A stretch of DNA of 64,000 nucleotides from Asterias rubens (lineage: Eukaryota > Echinodermata > Asteroidea > Forcipulatida > Asteriidae), in the NCBI RefSeq assembly GCF_902459465.1, contig NC_047063.1, positions 7,253,343 through 7,317,342 of the forward strand, in the 5' to 3' direction. The notes beneath the pieces are model-generated. The model did not search any database and was not told the DNA's origin. It saw only the letters and a list, made by a program, of their open reading frames with translations. Each line of letters opens with the position of its first letter. Within the stretch, counting starts at the first letter, position 1. Shown piece after piece: positions 49,180-60,700 of the stretch. The translations under genes were made by a program, and so were the position numbers.

Positions 49180-50818
49180 ATGAAGGACGTAAAAACGACA
49201 GAGACAACATCATTGGTTGGAAAGTGTGTTTGGTTCACCAAGGATTTGTACAAAAATCCTTTTAAGAGGTGAGAATTTGAGTATTGTTTCACTGATGTTT
49301 TTTAAATTGATAAACTTTTACAGCGTTTAGGAAAAAAAGAAGACACAAGTTGTGCTTGCAAATAAGTAAAATAAATAGTCGGGTCCCTAGCCGCAAGCGT
49401 GCAATTTTTGTGTACAAGCAGTGGATAGTTGCATGATGTAACGCTTGGGGACTTTGCACCTTTGGGTCACCACTAAAGATTTTTATTTTTCCCCTCCCTC
49501 TCCTTGATTTCTATTTAACTTTCTGTTTTTGACCAGTATCTTATTTCGCCCAAATTATACATTTCGTTTAAGATGGTCGTCAAGATTTTGCGATTCTTTC
49601 TAAACTGCTTGACTTGATAAACAAGTAAGTTTTTTAAAAACTGAAGTCTGAAGACGAAGTGAAATAAAAACTAAATGTAAAGAAAGAAAACACTTTTGTT
49701 GGTTTGTCATTTGAAAAACAGAATTCCCAGAAAAGAAACAAAATACCCTCTCCTCTGCAACCCGGACCGGCCTAGAAGTTGGATAACTTTCCGTATGGCG
49801 CCACCACTTTTTCACTCATTTTTACAAAAAGGGATATCTCATTGAGGTAAATAAGATACTATATTATTTCATATTGAATGAAAAAGTGGTGGCGCCATAC
49901 GGAAACTTTTCCTAGAAGTTAATTCAGGGCAATTGTTATTTTAATAATTATGCAAGAAAAGCATACGCAGCTTGCAAGTAAGGGCTCTTCATTATAAAAC
50001 CTTAGACCCAGTAACTGGGGCGCTGTACTCCTTTTTTCGAAATATTGACATTCTCTGAACATAGTTAATTCCTAGTTATTAATTTATTATCTGTATAATT
50101 TAATGCGCCTTATATTTGTTACTTTTCTATGTATTGTTTAATTCTCACAATTGTTCTTTTTTCCAACAAGAGTATGGAATAAACGTATTATTGAATTGAA
50201 TAAGCCTTTTTGAGGTATGGCGGTTGGATACGCGCGCGTCACACGCAGCGACTGATGCCACGCTCACCATGTTTGTGGTCATTAGGTTTACGTGTAAACG
50301 CGCGTCGCCTAAAATGCGCACTTCACAGAATAACACACATTCTATTTCTAGTGGTCAATACACACAAATTTACCCAAACCTTTTAGTGTTGTAGCATTGT
50401 GTCCGCCATACCTCAAAAAGGCTTATTGAATTGAATTGCTCTGTTAACAGAGAATGTCAAAATTTTGAAAAAAGGAGTACAGCGCCCCAGTTACTGGGTC
50501 AATAAAGCCTATGCTGTGAAATCTTGTAAACAGTCGGTCAGTTCTTGTAATTCCAGGCCCCCCCCCCCCACATCCCAAAGAAATTTCAGATACATTGTAC
50601 CATGGTTTTTCCTTCCTTCATGATTGTATTTTGCAGATACATGTAAATCTTTCAGATTGATTTAACCATGGAGGTAGGAACTGACCATGTTTTCCATTAA
50701 ACTTTTTTGTTTTAGGTCGTTCATCAAAAATGCATTTCTCTTCGCCTTTGGAGTATGGTTTGCGAGAGAGTTCGCTGAAATGGACATAACGACACCAGCT
50801 GCTCCACCTATAGCGTAA
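49180..50818 (+). CDS. TOMM6: Mitochondrial import receptor subunit TOM6, 2 exons, 63 aa
   Basis: Small tail-anchored subunit of the translocase of the outer mitochondrial membrane, which stabilises the TOM40 complex. Exons 49180-49268 and 50716-50818 join in phase 2 at GT-AG sites. Residues 1-29 form the cytosolic part (VWFTKDLYKNPFK), matching the VYRFATDRNDF-type region of vertebrate TOMM6. Residues 31-52 (SFIKNAFLFAFGVWFAREFA) are the single membrane helix and match the LGLFAAGVWLARNL-type helix there. The end is MDITTPAAPPIA. Length fits the family (63 against about 74). The 1.4-kb intron holds MITEs (49779-49913, 50005-50500). It lies 2.1 kb from MED20 in the same orientation. Confidence 0.9.
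49779..49913. mobile_element. Short hairpin MITE, GGATAACTTTCCGTATGG ends
   Basis: GATAACTTTCCGTATGGCGC, then CACCACTTTTTCA, is inverted as TGAAAAAGTGGTGGCGCC and ATACGGAAACTTTTCC. 135 bp, in the TOMM6 intron. A half copy with one arm and the loop AAAAAGGGATATCTCATTG is at 54102-54178. Confidence 0.8.
50005..50500. mobile_element. TIR element, host of a nested one
   Basis: GACCCAGTAACTGGGGCGCT on the left is inverted on the right as AGCGCCCCAGTTACTGGGTC. The arms extend through GTACTCCTTTTTTC to the TTGACATTCTCTGAACA / CAGAGAATGTCAAAA region, about 60 bp each. The interior is split by the element at 50201-50425. In the TOMM6 intron. Confidence 0.85.
50201..50425. mobile_element. 225-bp MITE nested in the 50005 element
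   Basis: TAAGCCTTTTTGAGGTATGG is inverted exactly as CCATACCTCAAAAAGGCTTA. The 10-bp direct repeat TTGAATTGAA flanks it (50191-50200, 50426-50435), giving a duplication of 8-10 bp (hAT or Mutator-like; TTGAA is itself repetitive, so the length is ambiguous). Confidence 0.85.
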
Positions 50819-50934
50819 TTAAACTCTAACAGGATACAGTGTACAGTGGTGATGCAATATTCAGGTAAAAATGTGTTATCTAACTAACATTATTTTTTTT
50901 GTAAATGCAAGTCGCCAGACACACAAGGCTTGAA

Positions 50935-51200
50935 GGCCACCTTAAGGTGTGGGCTACAATTATTTTTTTCCAGAGGCCGTTGCCACCTACTCCTATGGCT
51001 GAAACAGGGTTACCCCTTTTACAGTCCATACGAATGTAGGCTTTGGGTATCATCAATCCAAAGCCTAGCCGGTAGAGTAGAAAGCACTACCTCCCCAATT
51101 GTGTGTAGCAAGTGTCACGACCGGGATTCGAACCCACACTCTGCTAATCAAACACCAGAGCTTGAATCGGTGCTCTTAACCGCTTGGCCACGACACGCCA
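50935..51200 (-). mobile_element. tRNA-derived SINE with a different body
   Basis: The minus-strand head (51110-51195) reads GTCGTGGCCAAGCGGTTAAG with B box GGGTTCGAATCCCGGTCG, as in S1. The body at lower coordinates (TAGCCGGTAGAGTAGAAAGC, CTACTCCTATGGCTGAAACAG) differs from the copy at 51362, so either two SINE families share a head or one copy is chimeric. Confidence 0.65.
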
Positions 51201-51361
51201 CAAATATGTGGCTTATTGTCAACTCCGTCACTCAGTGACGCTCAAGGCACTTTAACATATAGTATTTTCGTGCAAGGTGTGTGGGATTATGTTTGAATTG
51301 TGAGGCCTACTCTTTTTTTGAAGCACCATGATGTAAAGTTCGACAATGTGATGTGGCTAAC

Positions 51362-51605
51362 TATGCAGCCAATCAAACAAGGAACACGAGGGCGAACCCC
51401 TTCTCATTACGATAAGTGACTGGGTTCTTTTACGTGCATTTCACAACACACAGGACCAATGGCTTTACATCCCATTCGAGGGACAAAGCATCATGGTTTA
51501 GTTTCTTGCTTTAAGGACACAGGTATCACCACTGGGACTCGAACCCACCCTGCTGATCAGAAACATCAGAGCTCGAGTCCAGTGCTCTTAACCGCTCGGC
51601 CACAA
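51362..51605 (-). mobile_element. tRNA-derived SINE, family S1
   Basis: The minus-strand head (51535-51602) reads TTGTGGCCGAGCGGTTAAG and GGGTTCGAGTCCCAGTGG. The body toward 51362 reads CATGATGCTTTGTCCC, CCATTGGTCCTGTGTGTTG, AAAAGAACCCAGTCACTTA and GGGGTTCGCCCTCGTG. The most complete S1 copy in the window. Confidence 0.7.
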
Positions 51606-51717
51606 CGCGCCATGAGCCTTCTTTACATCCTAAAATTGTTTCTTGAACTCTTGCTACTCCATTTGCAAATCTTTTCATTTTTCTCATTTTGTTCTTCTTT
51701 CCCATTGTTTTCCAGAC

Positions 51718-51979
51718 TAAAGACCATCAATACTTGGATCCATCAAGATACTCTTGCTCACTCCAACAGCTACTTTATTACAAAAGCTCAGCTCCATCCA
51801 GAAATTTCCAGCAGTCTCTCAACAAGTATTGCACAGCCCACACAGTCATGGAAGATTCCAGGCTGGAAGATTCAACCTGCAACATTGTTATCAATTGTTA
51901 TCAATTGCAGAGACTACAACTACCCATAGCTAATTCAGTACCAACATCATTTGTTGCAGACCTGGAATTTCATCTTTGA
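51718..51979 (+). other. Possible spliced 3' UTR exon of TOMM6
   Basis: TTCCCATTGTTTTCCAG looks like a strong acceptor, and a donor-like CAG|GTAAAA lies at 50863, 45 nt after the TOMM6 stop. The frame from the acceptor is open for 87 codons (QTKDHQYLDPSRYSCSLQQL at its start) with no recognised domain. Two AATAAA signals follow at 52612 and 52625. Could be UTR, or chance. Confidence 0.3.
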
Positions 51980-52100
51980 AAGGGGCATGGCCAATTTCGC
52001 AAGGCAAATTTAATTTCCAAAGGGGCATCAAGGCTAAGCAAGACCATGAGCAAATGGAGGCCATGGCTTCTGCAGGCCTTTGTGTAAATCCAGGCCTGTT
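51965..52100 (+). repeat. R2 dispersed repeat, copy 3
   Basis: CATCTTTGAAAGGGGCATGG, TTCCAAAGGGGCATCAAGG, GCAAGACCATGAGCAAATGG and AGGCCATGGCTTCTGCAGGC correspond to 41205-41360. Confidence 0.55.
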
Positions 52101-52189
52101 ATTGTCCTCCGAAATAATAAACCATGACTCTATTACACCTCAATCTGACTTTGCCTAATATCAGAGCTCATTCAATAGAACCCAACCTA

Positions 52190-52500
52190 GGTTTTATCAA
52201 GTAAAGAAACTATTCAGAAATTTACCCAGTCAGTTTCCTTTGTGGTTTTTTACTTGATATTTGAAATACAAAAGTCACATCCCCCTCTTCAGGTGATCCC
52301 TTTGCTGTCGCTTCTTAGGTTGTATTGTAAAATAGGGTGTGATCCCTGGCTATACAGCACTTACAGCCATCTGACTGGCACCCCAAAAACAAAGATATTG
52401 ACAAAATAGGGTGACTGCCATAGATGTATCAATTGAAAAGTGCCAGCATGTTAATCTGAAGGTCGCAAGTTCAAGTCCCGCTCTAGTTTATATTTTGCTA
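52190..52500 (+). mobile_element. tRNA-derived SINE, family S2, copy 2 (diverged)
   Basis: TTTACCCAGTCAGTTTCC, AGTCACATCCCCCTCTTC and TTAGGTTGTATTGTAAA complement the tail side of 44745-45110. The B-box-like GGTCGCAAGTTCAAGTCCCG lies at 52462. The order on this strand suggests rearrangement relative to copy 1. Confidence 0.5.
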
Positions 52501-52611
52501 TGTTCAAAATGAGAAGGAGGTCAAGTTCAATAGTTACAAAAATTGTATGTAATTCATTTTTTAAGTGACATAAAAAGGGAGATATGCCTTTGTTGTATGT
52601 AAAGACAATGT

Positions 52612-52630
52612 AATAAAGTTTATGAATAAA
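52612..52630 (+). terminator. Two AATAAA poly(A) signals
   Basis: AATAAA at 52612-52617 and 52625-52630. They are candidates for the 3' end of TOMM6 if its 3' UTR is spliced to the exon near 51718; otherwise unassigned. Confidence 0.3.
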
Positions 52631-52794
52631 ATTCCTTAAAGAACAGGTGCTGGCAATTGTGTTTTTTATCACTTTGTGTGATTGCCATGTCTTTAGTTTT
52701 ATTTTCTTTGTTTCTGAGAGGAAATGTCTCTCGGGATTTTTAAACGGTTCACTATCAAATTTAACATGATTTTAGTTAAAACTAGTTAAGCACT

Positions 52795-52814
52795 CCCCCC
52801 CCCCCCCCCCCCCC
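52795..52814. repeat. Poly(C) tract
   Basis: A run of 20 C, followed by A and CCCCC-ACACACACC. Homopolymer that may also mark an assembly weak point. Confidence 0.9.
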
Positions 52815-54419
52815 ACCCCCACACACACCTCCAGGGTGAATGACTGGGCGATCAACACTAAAGGCAAACGGTTAATAACCATGTAAACCATGGAACAAGA
52901 AGTGTGCAAACGAGAAAATTTGTGTTGTCTTGGTTTGGAGGGAGTTGGTTTATTCTCAACGACGGACCTGCCAAAAACTTGCAGACTCCTGTGAAATTTA
53001 GGGATTTTAAAACTCAAAGAAGTGAGCCGGGCACTGCACCTTGCAGCACGCAACTTAATTAATTGAACAGCGCCCTCTGTTGAGTTAATAAAGTACGGAC
53101 ATTCGAGAGAAAACAAACTGCCATTATCTTAGATTTGGTGATGCATTATACGTCCTGTAATCTATTGTTTAAAAGCATTTTGAAAAGTATTCTATCGATT
53201 TTTAAATGGCCCTTAGCTCAATTTTATACAGAAATATATTTCTTTTTTATTTATAAGCCAAACTTTGAGATAACAACTGTTTCCATACTAACACCATCTA
53301 CTCGTTTAAAAGTGTAAATTTATATTGAGCAGTTGCATGGCAACTTTATGCCAGCAGGATCTAGGACGTGTATTGCGCTGCTAATCCGTAAGCACAACAC
53401 TAATTTATTTTAATTATGTCTAATTGATAGAGTTTGTTGTTAGCACGAAATGTACGGCGGGATAGTGAACGTCAACTCATGAAACTGGATAGTCTTTATT
53501 TAAATTAGTTACCAGAATTCAACGAACAAGGCAAGGCATAACGTTTCAACACACAGGATCAGTTTACTACATTCGTCGTGTGTGGCACTCTGTGTGTGTT
53601 GTGGCTCTGATCTGAAAAAAAACGAACAATCCACAACACACAAAACACAACTTCATCCAGTCCAGTGGCACACCACCAAGGCCAAGGCAAATGTGTAGGA
53701 TAACGGTGTAGAGTGTGGAGGACTCGCTCAGCTCAGAACGTTACCTTTAAGTATACGACACTTGCCACAACAAAATGAATTATGGATAATTCCAACAGAG
53801 CACCAACGTCTCCAGAAGTTCAGTTGTCAAACTAAAAATAGTTTTTAGTAAAGTAAGTATTCTCTCATCCCGTCTCTCAATCAGGACTACAGTCCTACAC
53901 TGACACTGAAGTGAAACTGGGGTGCTGTTTATCTGGACTCTGCTGTTTTCCAAACAGTGATATGGCACTCTTACAAAGTCAACATTTCAAAAAGAGAAGT
54001 ACAACCCACAGGACCTGTGTCTATACCTCAACCATGTCAACATATATAACTGAAAGACAACCAAGCATGGAGGGAAAATATTCTTCCTCAATGAACCAAG
54101 CGGATAACTTTCCGTATGGCGCCGCCACTTTTTCACTAATTTTTACAAAAAGGGATATCTCATTGAGGTAAATTAGATACTAAATGTATATAATTTTATG
54201 GCCGGAAGTTCTGAACAAAAATGTTTTTTTGGTAACTGTTTGTTTTTATGCAGTTAATAGATGGTTTTCTCGCTGACTATTTTACATCAAAGAATGTTAT
54301 TTTAAAGACAACCGAACTCGAACTTACTTAACTGACACAGTGTACTTTTCAAGTATTTCATTTCGGTGTTAACCGTGTAATTGAATTCAAGGGCAGTGCA
54401 CTCTTGGTTCTTCTGCTAA
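52815..54419. other. Intergenic, little recognised
   Basis: Region between TOMM6 and the FAM194-type gene, in which the latter's first exons may lie. I found no exon whose phase fits the 54787 exon. The only repeat recognised is a half MITE at 54102-54178 (arm and loop of the 49779 type), inside an 86-residue ORF. Confidence 0.4.
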
Positions 54420-54730
54420 GTCCCTTTTAAACTATTCCTAGAACTTCCTTATCGTAAAGCGATCGTGCCTTTCCCGCTTGTGCTCCTAAACTTTGGAACG
54501 CTTTACCTAATGTAATACATCAGATGCTGTAGTTCTCTTCCATTGTTAAAAAAAAATTGCTGAAAACTCATTTATTTAAATCCTCATACACATAGCTCGT
54601 TACTTGTCTTGACTTAGATTATTGTATTCTATATTTCTTTTTTTGTTGTTTACAAAAAGTTGTTTCTTGTACACTAGATACATGTAGATGGTGCATCATT
54701 AATTGCATTATTTTTATTATTACATGGACT
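54420..54730 (+). mobile_element. LINE 3' remnant
   Basis: 54470-54600 encodes LWNALP and LLKTHLFKSSYT with a frame break between, the C-terminal blocks of L2/CR1 ORF2, followed by about 130 bp of UTR-like sequence ending GCATTATTTTTATTATTAC. Dead copy, immediately upstream of the FAM194-type exon. Confidence 0.65.
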
Positions 54731-54786
54731 ACCCTCAAAAAAATTCTAATACATATGTTTTGTTATTTATATTTTCTATTTTTCAG

Positions 54787-57700
54787 GATGGCAGAAGCAG
54801 AGAGCTCTTAAATGTTGTTGCACAATGACATCGTATTCTGCGCAAGTATTTTTCTTCGATCAGAAGATCATTCTCAAACGAAAAAAGCGACGCAGGAAGC
54901 ACCCAAATGAGCTTCCAAGAAGTCTCCGTTTTGCCAATCTCAATCCTCGCCTTGCCGCTTTCCTGTCGAGTCAGGAGAGACAAAAAAACAAGAAAGCTCA
55001 GGATGGGGAGTGCGGAGAGGAAGGGCAAGATGGGGAGGACGGTGCAGATGGATTCGCTAAGCATCTCCGAAGACGGGGCAGTTTGGACAGCTTGGAAGAC
55101 GGGGATTACTCCCAGAGGCAAATGTACCACGAGGCGGTCGTTGCAGCTCCAACACTCCTAGTCCAACTTTCAAAAATTATCTACCTCTTTGAGAAGGAAC
55201 ACTTGGATCTTGCCAGGGAGTTGGTGAACGATTTGCAAAGCTCTTACAAAGGGCTTACCGCCGAGGTCCAGTACACAAAGTACGAGTGGCAGTGTCCAGA
55301 AAATGCCTCGCGGGAAGACCAGAAGGAGACGGAGGGCGGGGTTAAGAAACGAGACGGTGACCAAGAAGAGAATGGAGAAGGAGATAAAGGGGAGAAGAAG
55401 AAACGCAAAAAGAAGAAAGCGGGGGATGGTGACGAGGATACAAAGGGTTCCCAGTCGGCAATGGATAGTACCGTAGGGAGTGCTATGTCCAGCTATAGAG
55501 ACATGCAGGGTACCAGTAGCTCAATGATGCAGTCATCGCAAAGAGCAAGACCTAAGACTGAGAAGAGTAAAGTACAGCTCAAAGCTGAATCTGGTGGTAA
55601 GAAGATTGTATTGGAAGAAAAATATCGTGAACATGTTGTGCATAATGTACATCTTACACTAAGTGCAATGTCACATGAGGCAATTTACAGGCAGCCAGTT
55701 CTAGGCAGACTCCAATAAAGAAAATCCATTCACATTTGAATGTTCACATAATTTTTTCTAGGGAATTGTATTAGACATTGTTTTACAAGTTACTCATGTG
55801 CTACCAAACTGGTCCTGCAGCATGGACTGCTGTTGGTTGCCTCTCAAAGTTGCCTCGTGTGATGTGCAGTTTGCCTGAACCTTTTTAAACCCCCATAGCA
55901 GTAGGATTTGAAACTTTGCATGGTGGAAATAAGATATAGAAGAGTTTGCGGTAACACCATGTAATAATAATCTCTAAATGAGTTGGGGTGGTTCTGAAAA
56001 GAACCGTTGGGTAACACCATGTAATACCAATCTCTAAATGAGTTGGGGTGGTTCTGAAAAGAACCGTTGGGATCCAACGGTTCTTTTCAGAACCACCCCA
56101 ACTCATTTAGAGATTATTATTACATGGTGTTACCGCAAACTCTTCTATTACCCCATACCATTCCAATGACTGTCTAGCATTGACTTATAGAAATTTTAAA
56201 GTTGTTCTTAGAGTTAATGACATACTAAGTGAGAGACTGTTCCTTCATTTTAAAGTACTCTGTTAGAAGAAATCCTGTCTACATTACATCTTTGTGTTTT
56301 ACATAACATTGGTTTTAATTACTCTAGACTGTGTCCTTATGTGTCTGTGGATGCCAACTTGAAAAGTCTTTCTTGGTCTGTTCTCTCTAGCTCGTTTATC
56401 TAACAAATATATTGGGTACATGAAATTACATTCACACACACTATACATACAAGTACATGTAGATCATTTTTAAACACTTAACAAATTTGAGCAATATAGA
56501 AAAGATTGGTTGCACAGTTTTTAGTAACCCACAGGTCAAGTTGAGAAGTGGTGTTTAAAACTAGTCCGTAGCAGTTTTTACTGCGACAATGTATGCCAAT
56601 TGCCAGGCCCTGCTCATTCAAACAGAACACTAATTCTATCAAACAGTTTGTCTGACCCCACCATGCACAGTGAAGTACGTACTTTTCAATACTTTGACTG
56701 TTTGATTATTTATTTGTTGACAGTAAATGTATCTGATAGGAGAGCTTCTACTGCGAGTCATAGGACGTCTGTTCCACTGCTGGGAGAAGCACAATCTGAA
56801 GGTAATGTCTGTATGATGTCTGTTTTATAAACTGCATCACTAAGAAGCAATAAAATTGACTTACTTGGGATTGATGGGTGAAATTTAAAGGGAAGGTACA
56901 CGTTTGGTAATTACTCAAAACAAATATTAACTTAAAAACTGACTTGGTAATGAGCATTGGAGAGCTGTTGATAGTATAAAACATTGTGAGAAACGGCTCC
57001 CTCTGAAGTAGCATAGATTTTGAGAAAGAGGTAAGTTCTCACTGTACCTTACAAGCCTGCTGCCATTGAATGACTCGGGTTTAATAACTACTGGACTTGA
57101 TAAAAAGTACTCAACCATAATGTTCATGATTATTGTCGTAGTTGTCCACCAGCCCAACTTTCTCCAAGTCATCAGCTTCTCAATGTCTTCCAAGATCTGC
57201 GAGGAAAAAGGATGGATCGTGGAGAAAGAGGAGACAGAGAAAGAGTTTGAGCAGCAGACAGTGTTAGAATGGGCCAGAGAAAGACTCCAGCAAGCTATGG
57301 CATTAGCGTAAGTTAAACAATTTCTGTGGCGTCAATCTATTGATGAAAGTGTAGATTATTTCTACGAATCTATAGACGATGTGACCTGTGACATCACATG
57401 TTTACAAAAGATCCACCAAGCCTGGACTTCCTGCAGGCACGATTTGTACACAGCCTAATGGAAGAAAACATAAAATCTTATATTTTATTGAGATTGCACT
57501 GTCCAATTCCTATCAACTTTTGATATGATGAAAGGGGGCACATCTTAAACTTGTCCAGCTTTTACTTTCATAACTCTTGGATTTATGTGGAAATTATGAC
57601 ACAAAGTGTCAACTTTCCCATAGGACCAGTGCAGTATCTTGCCTGCTAGACTAGCTAAAGAATGTACAAGATCAAACGTATTGAAACTAAAGGTCACATG

Positions 57701-60700
57701 GTCTATACTTAACTGTAGATTCATTATGAATCTGCACTTGTCTGTAGATTCGTGGCATTTCACGTGCTTGAATTCAATCAAATAAGCTTGAATTCTGGCT
57801 TCTGCTAGATTGAAATCTGAGCTTATTTATTTTATGCGATTCTATTTTTCTACCAGTGTGCCAAGTATTACACAAAGACTTATCAACATGCAAACTAGGC
57901 TTCCAATGTTTACCGAGTGCTACGTGTTACGTTCTCTTATAATATGAAACTTTAAAATGTAAAGCAATTCAACCTGTTTGACAATGTACACGTATGATCA
58001 ATTTTATGCTAACGATCAGTGTACTTTGCTTCACTGTTGTCAGTTGCTTAGTTACATGACTCTGTTGCTATGTTACAATATTGTATTCGAGACATATCTC
58101 TCTTTATGGCATCACGTACACAGCTGTTAAGTGCCCTAGTTTCTAAGTGTTGAGTGTTCTTATGTTTAGCTAATAAAACATGTAATAACTGAAAGACCAT
58201 TGTGGATAAATCATGTTTACATTTCATAAAACATGTTAGATTACTGGTATGATCTCTTAACAAACAGATGTTCTTTTTCTCTTGGGTCATAACTCTGTTT
58301 TTGTTATTGGATAATGATGAAGTTTTTAAAGGCCATGATATTCTTCCTACTTTGGTCTGTTTTCCGATTGTTGTTTGCCCTCGGCAAAAATAATTTTGTT
58401 TTTTAATAAGGCCTGAACAATCTGTATCAGCGTACACCATTTGTTTACACGTACATAGGTCAGCCCTTTTACAGGACAAATTTTGTCCTACTTTTTTCCT
58501 TGTGACTAACATGCCTGTTTTAAAAAAAGCCTCTTGTCACGTCAGCAGTGCTGTAATATTTGTATAATTCCAATCTTTTGTCTGAATTATTAAAATGTTA
58601 TGATAAATTTTCTATACTTTTAACCGCAGTGAGAATTAGGCAATTAACCCCAATACAAGTACAATACAAGTTAAATTATCAAAGCTAATATTGTAGAGAA
58701 AACGGCATGTATTGAAGAAAATAAATAGAGAGGCCTACCTATGTCTCGTGTAAACTAATCCAGATATCTTACACAGTGATCAAAAAGTATTTCGAAGTTA
58801 TTATTTCATCATACCAACAGAGGATTACCACCAATTACAGGCATGGTAATTAAAGTACAGAGTTTAAAAGAAGTACTCATTAAATTACTCAATTAAAAAT
58901 ACACAAAATACTATAAAAAAGGCAAGAAACACACCCACCACATACACGCATTCCTGATAATGCATCCCCGTAGAGACAACTTTTGTTCTTTCTTTTGTCC
59001 CTGTACTTAAGATTTTCCCATAGACTTTGTACACAAATCTCTTGTGGAGCACCCGGTCTTTTAGAATTTCCCTGTGGAGTCCTTTTGTTTTCCCTTTTTT
59101 GTTTTGCCTTTGGTCTCCATAAGGTATTGAATATAAGAGCAAGGACACACAAAGCCACAAAACTGATATTAAACAATACAAATTTATCCCGCTCCTCCCA
59201 ACAGCCAAGAACAGCTCCAACGCGAGAAGGATCTCGGTCGAGATCGCCCGTTGTATCTTCGTTACTATGGTGACGCTAAGCGAGAAGCCATTCTGAAGTA
59301 CACTGGGAAGCGAGGGAACAGTAAATCACAGAGCCACAGCGCTGGAAGGATCATCGCTCCAAAGTTACCCCAGGTGTCTGGTGTAACAGGCCAGCATAAA
59401 GTCATCACTGGTCTACCTGATGGCACCATGAACATCTTGTATCCTTTAAAAAAAATAAAATTCAAATCTACTGCAGTGATGTTTGAAGCTTTGTACGGTG
59501 TAAACAATAAGAAAAAGCTATAAAAAGTTGTAAACTTGCGGGTACAACCACATACTCCTGATGTGCCTGGAATACAAGCAGAGTATAAGGTTTGAATCGT
59601 TGAGACCAAACCAAAACTACTCGGCTAAATCAATCACAAGAACCATCTCTGCCCTCACAGGTACCCATGTACCCATGGGTGGAGAGAAGCAATTATAGTT
59701 AAGTGTCTTGCTTAGAGACACAAGTGTCACGACCGGGATCCGAACCCACAATCTGCTGAACAGAAGCACCAGAGCTTGAGTTCGGTGCTCTTATCCGCTC
59801 GGCCACGACATCAACAATAGAGAGGTCAATTGTTTGTTTATGGGGTGCATCTATTGTAGCTTACTCAGGAATTATATTACTTAATTTATTGTAAGCCATT
59901 TGACCATGTATATTATAGTCCTTGACCTGTTATATTCACAGCTATCCATCAGGCAATTTAGCCATTATTCTAAGTAAAGCTGGCTTTGGTCGTCCCGGTT
60001 ATTACACCATTGTATATAATGACAATGATAGCCATGATATGCTGGCTGAGTTTACTCCTACTGGACGAGGATGTTGCCATCATCCCAATGGCATTATTAG
60101 GTAAGTTGAACCATTTGTCTTCAGATGGACTGTAATCTCAAGTGTTGATGACTCGAGTCGGTGACTTGATCAGGGATGAGATTGTTCAGCCTTTTGGCTG
60201 AATTCAGACTTGTTGTGTGGGCCTGGTGAATAAAATCAGACAATATTTTTTTCCACAAATAAAGAAATCCTGCTCTTTGGTCAACTTCTCTATTGCTTTG
60301 GATACTGTTTCCAAATGCTCCTTGAAATCTATAACCCCAGGGGAATACCAACCAGTAGAAATGACATCATTGCAACATGTGCCTTTGAATTTGTATCCAA
60401 GTTTCAGACTTTTCGTTAGTAGTGACTCTCACCCCTGCTTGATGGACTCGAGTCAGACTCTATCTGTGGCATGGGGATTTGTTAATGTAGTATAACATAC
60501 ATAATTGTAGAAATTGGGTTTGAATATGATGAGTTAATTGTACATGATACTGCACACATTTAATATAATACACACGGTAATTATGTGTGCATTCATATCT
60601 GCAGGAAGCTTTGGGCTCGCTAATTTAATTGACTTGCCACTTGACTTGACTTGGGGAAAAATTACTAATGACTTGACTTGACTTGCACAAAAATTACTTG

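Noticed and set aside
51110-51195. tRNA-Ser/Leu gene
   Set aside because: A and B boxes are present but the acceptor stem does not close, and several copies share flanking body sequence, so these are SINE heads. The same holds for the tRNA-like sequences at 28755 and 44800.
51459-51929. 156-residue plus-strand ORF
   Set aside because: First half is the antisense of the S1 SINE, second half another frame of the possible UTR exon.
54783-55130. 115-residue minus-strand ORF
   Set aside because: Antisense to the first visible exon of the FAM194-type gene, whose frame is supported by splicing phases.
58885-59273. ORFs of 95-111 residues on both strands
   Set aside because: Overlap each other in several frames in intron sequence next to a verified acceptor; hydrophobic chance reading of T-rich DNA.
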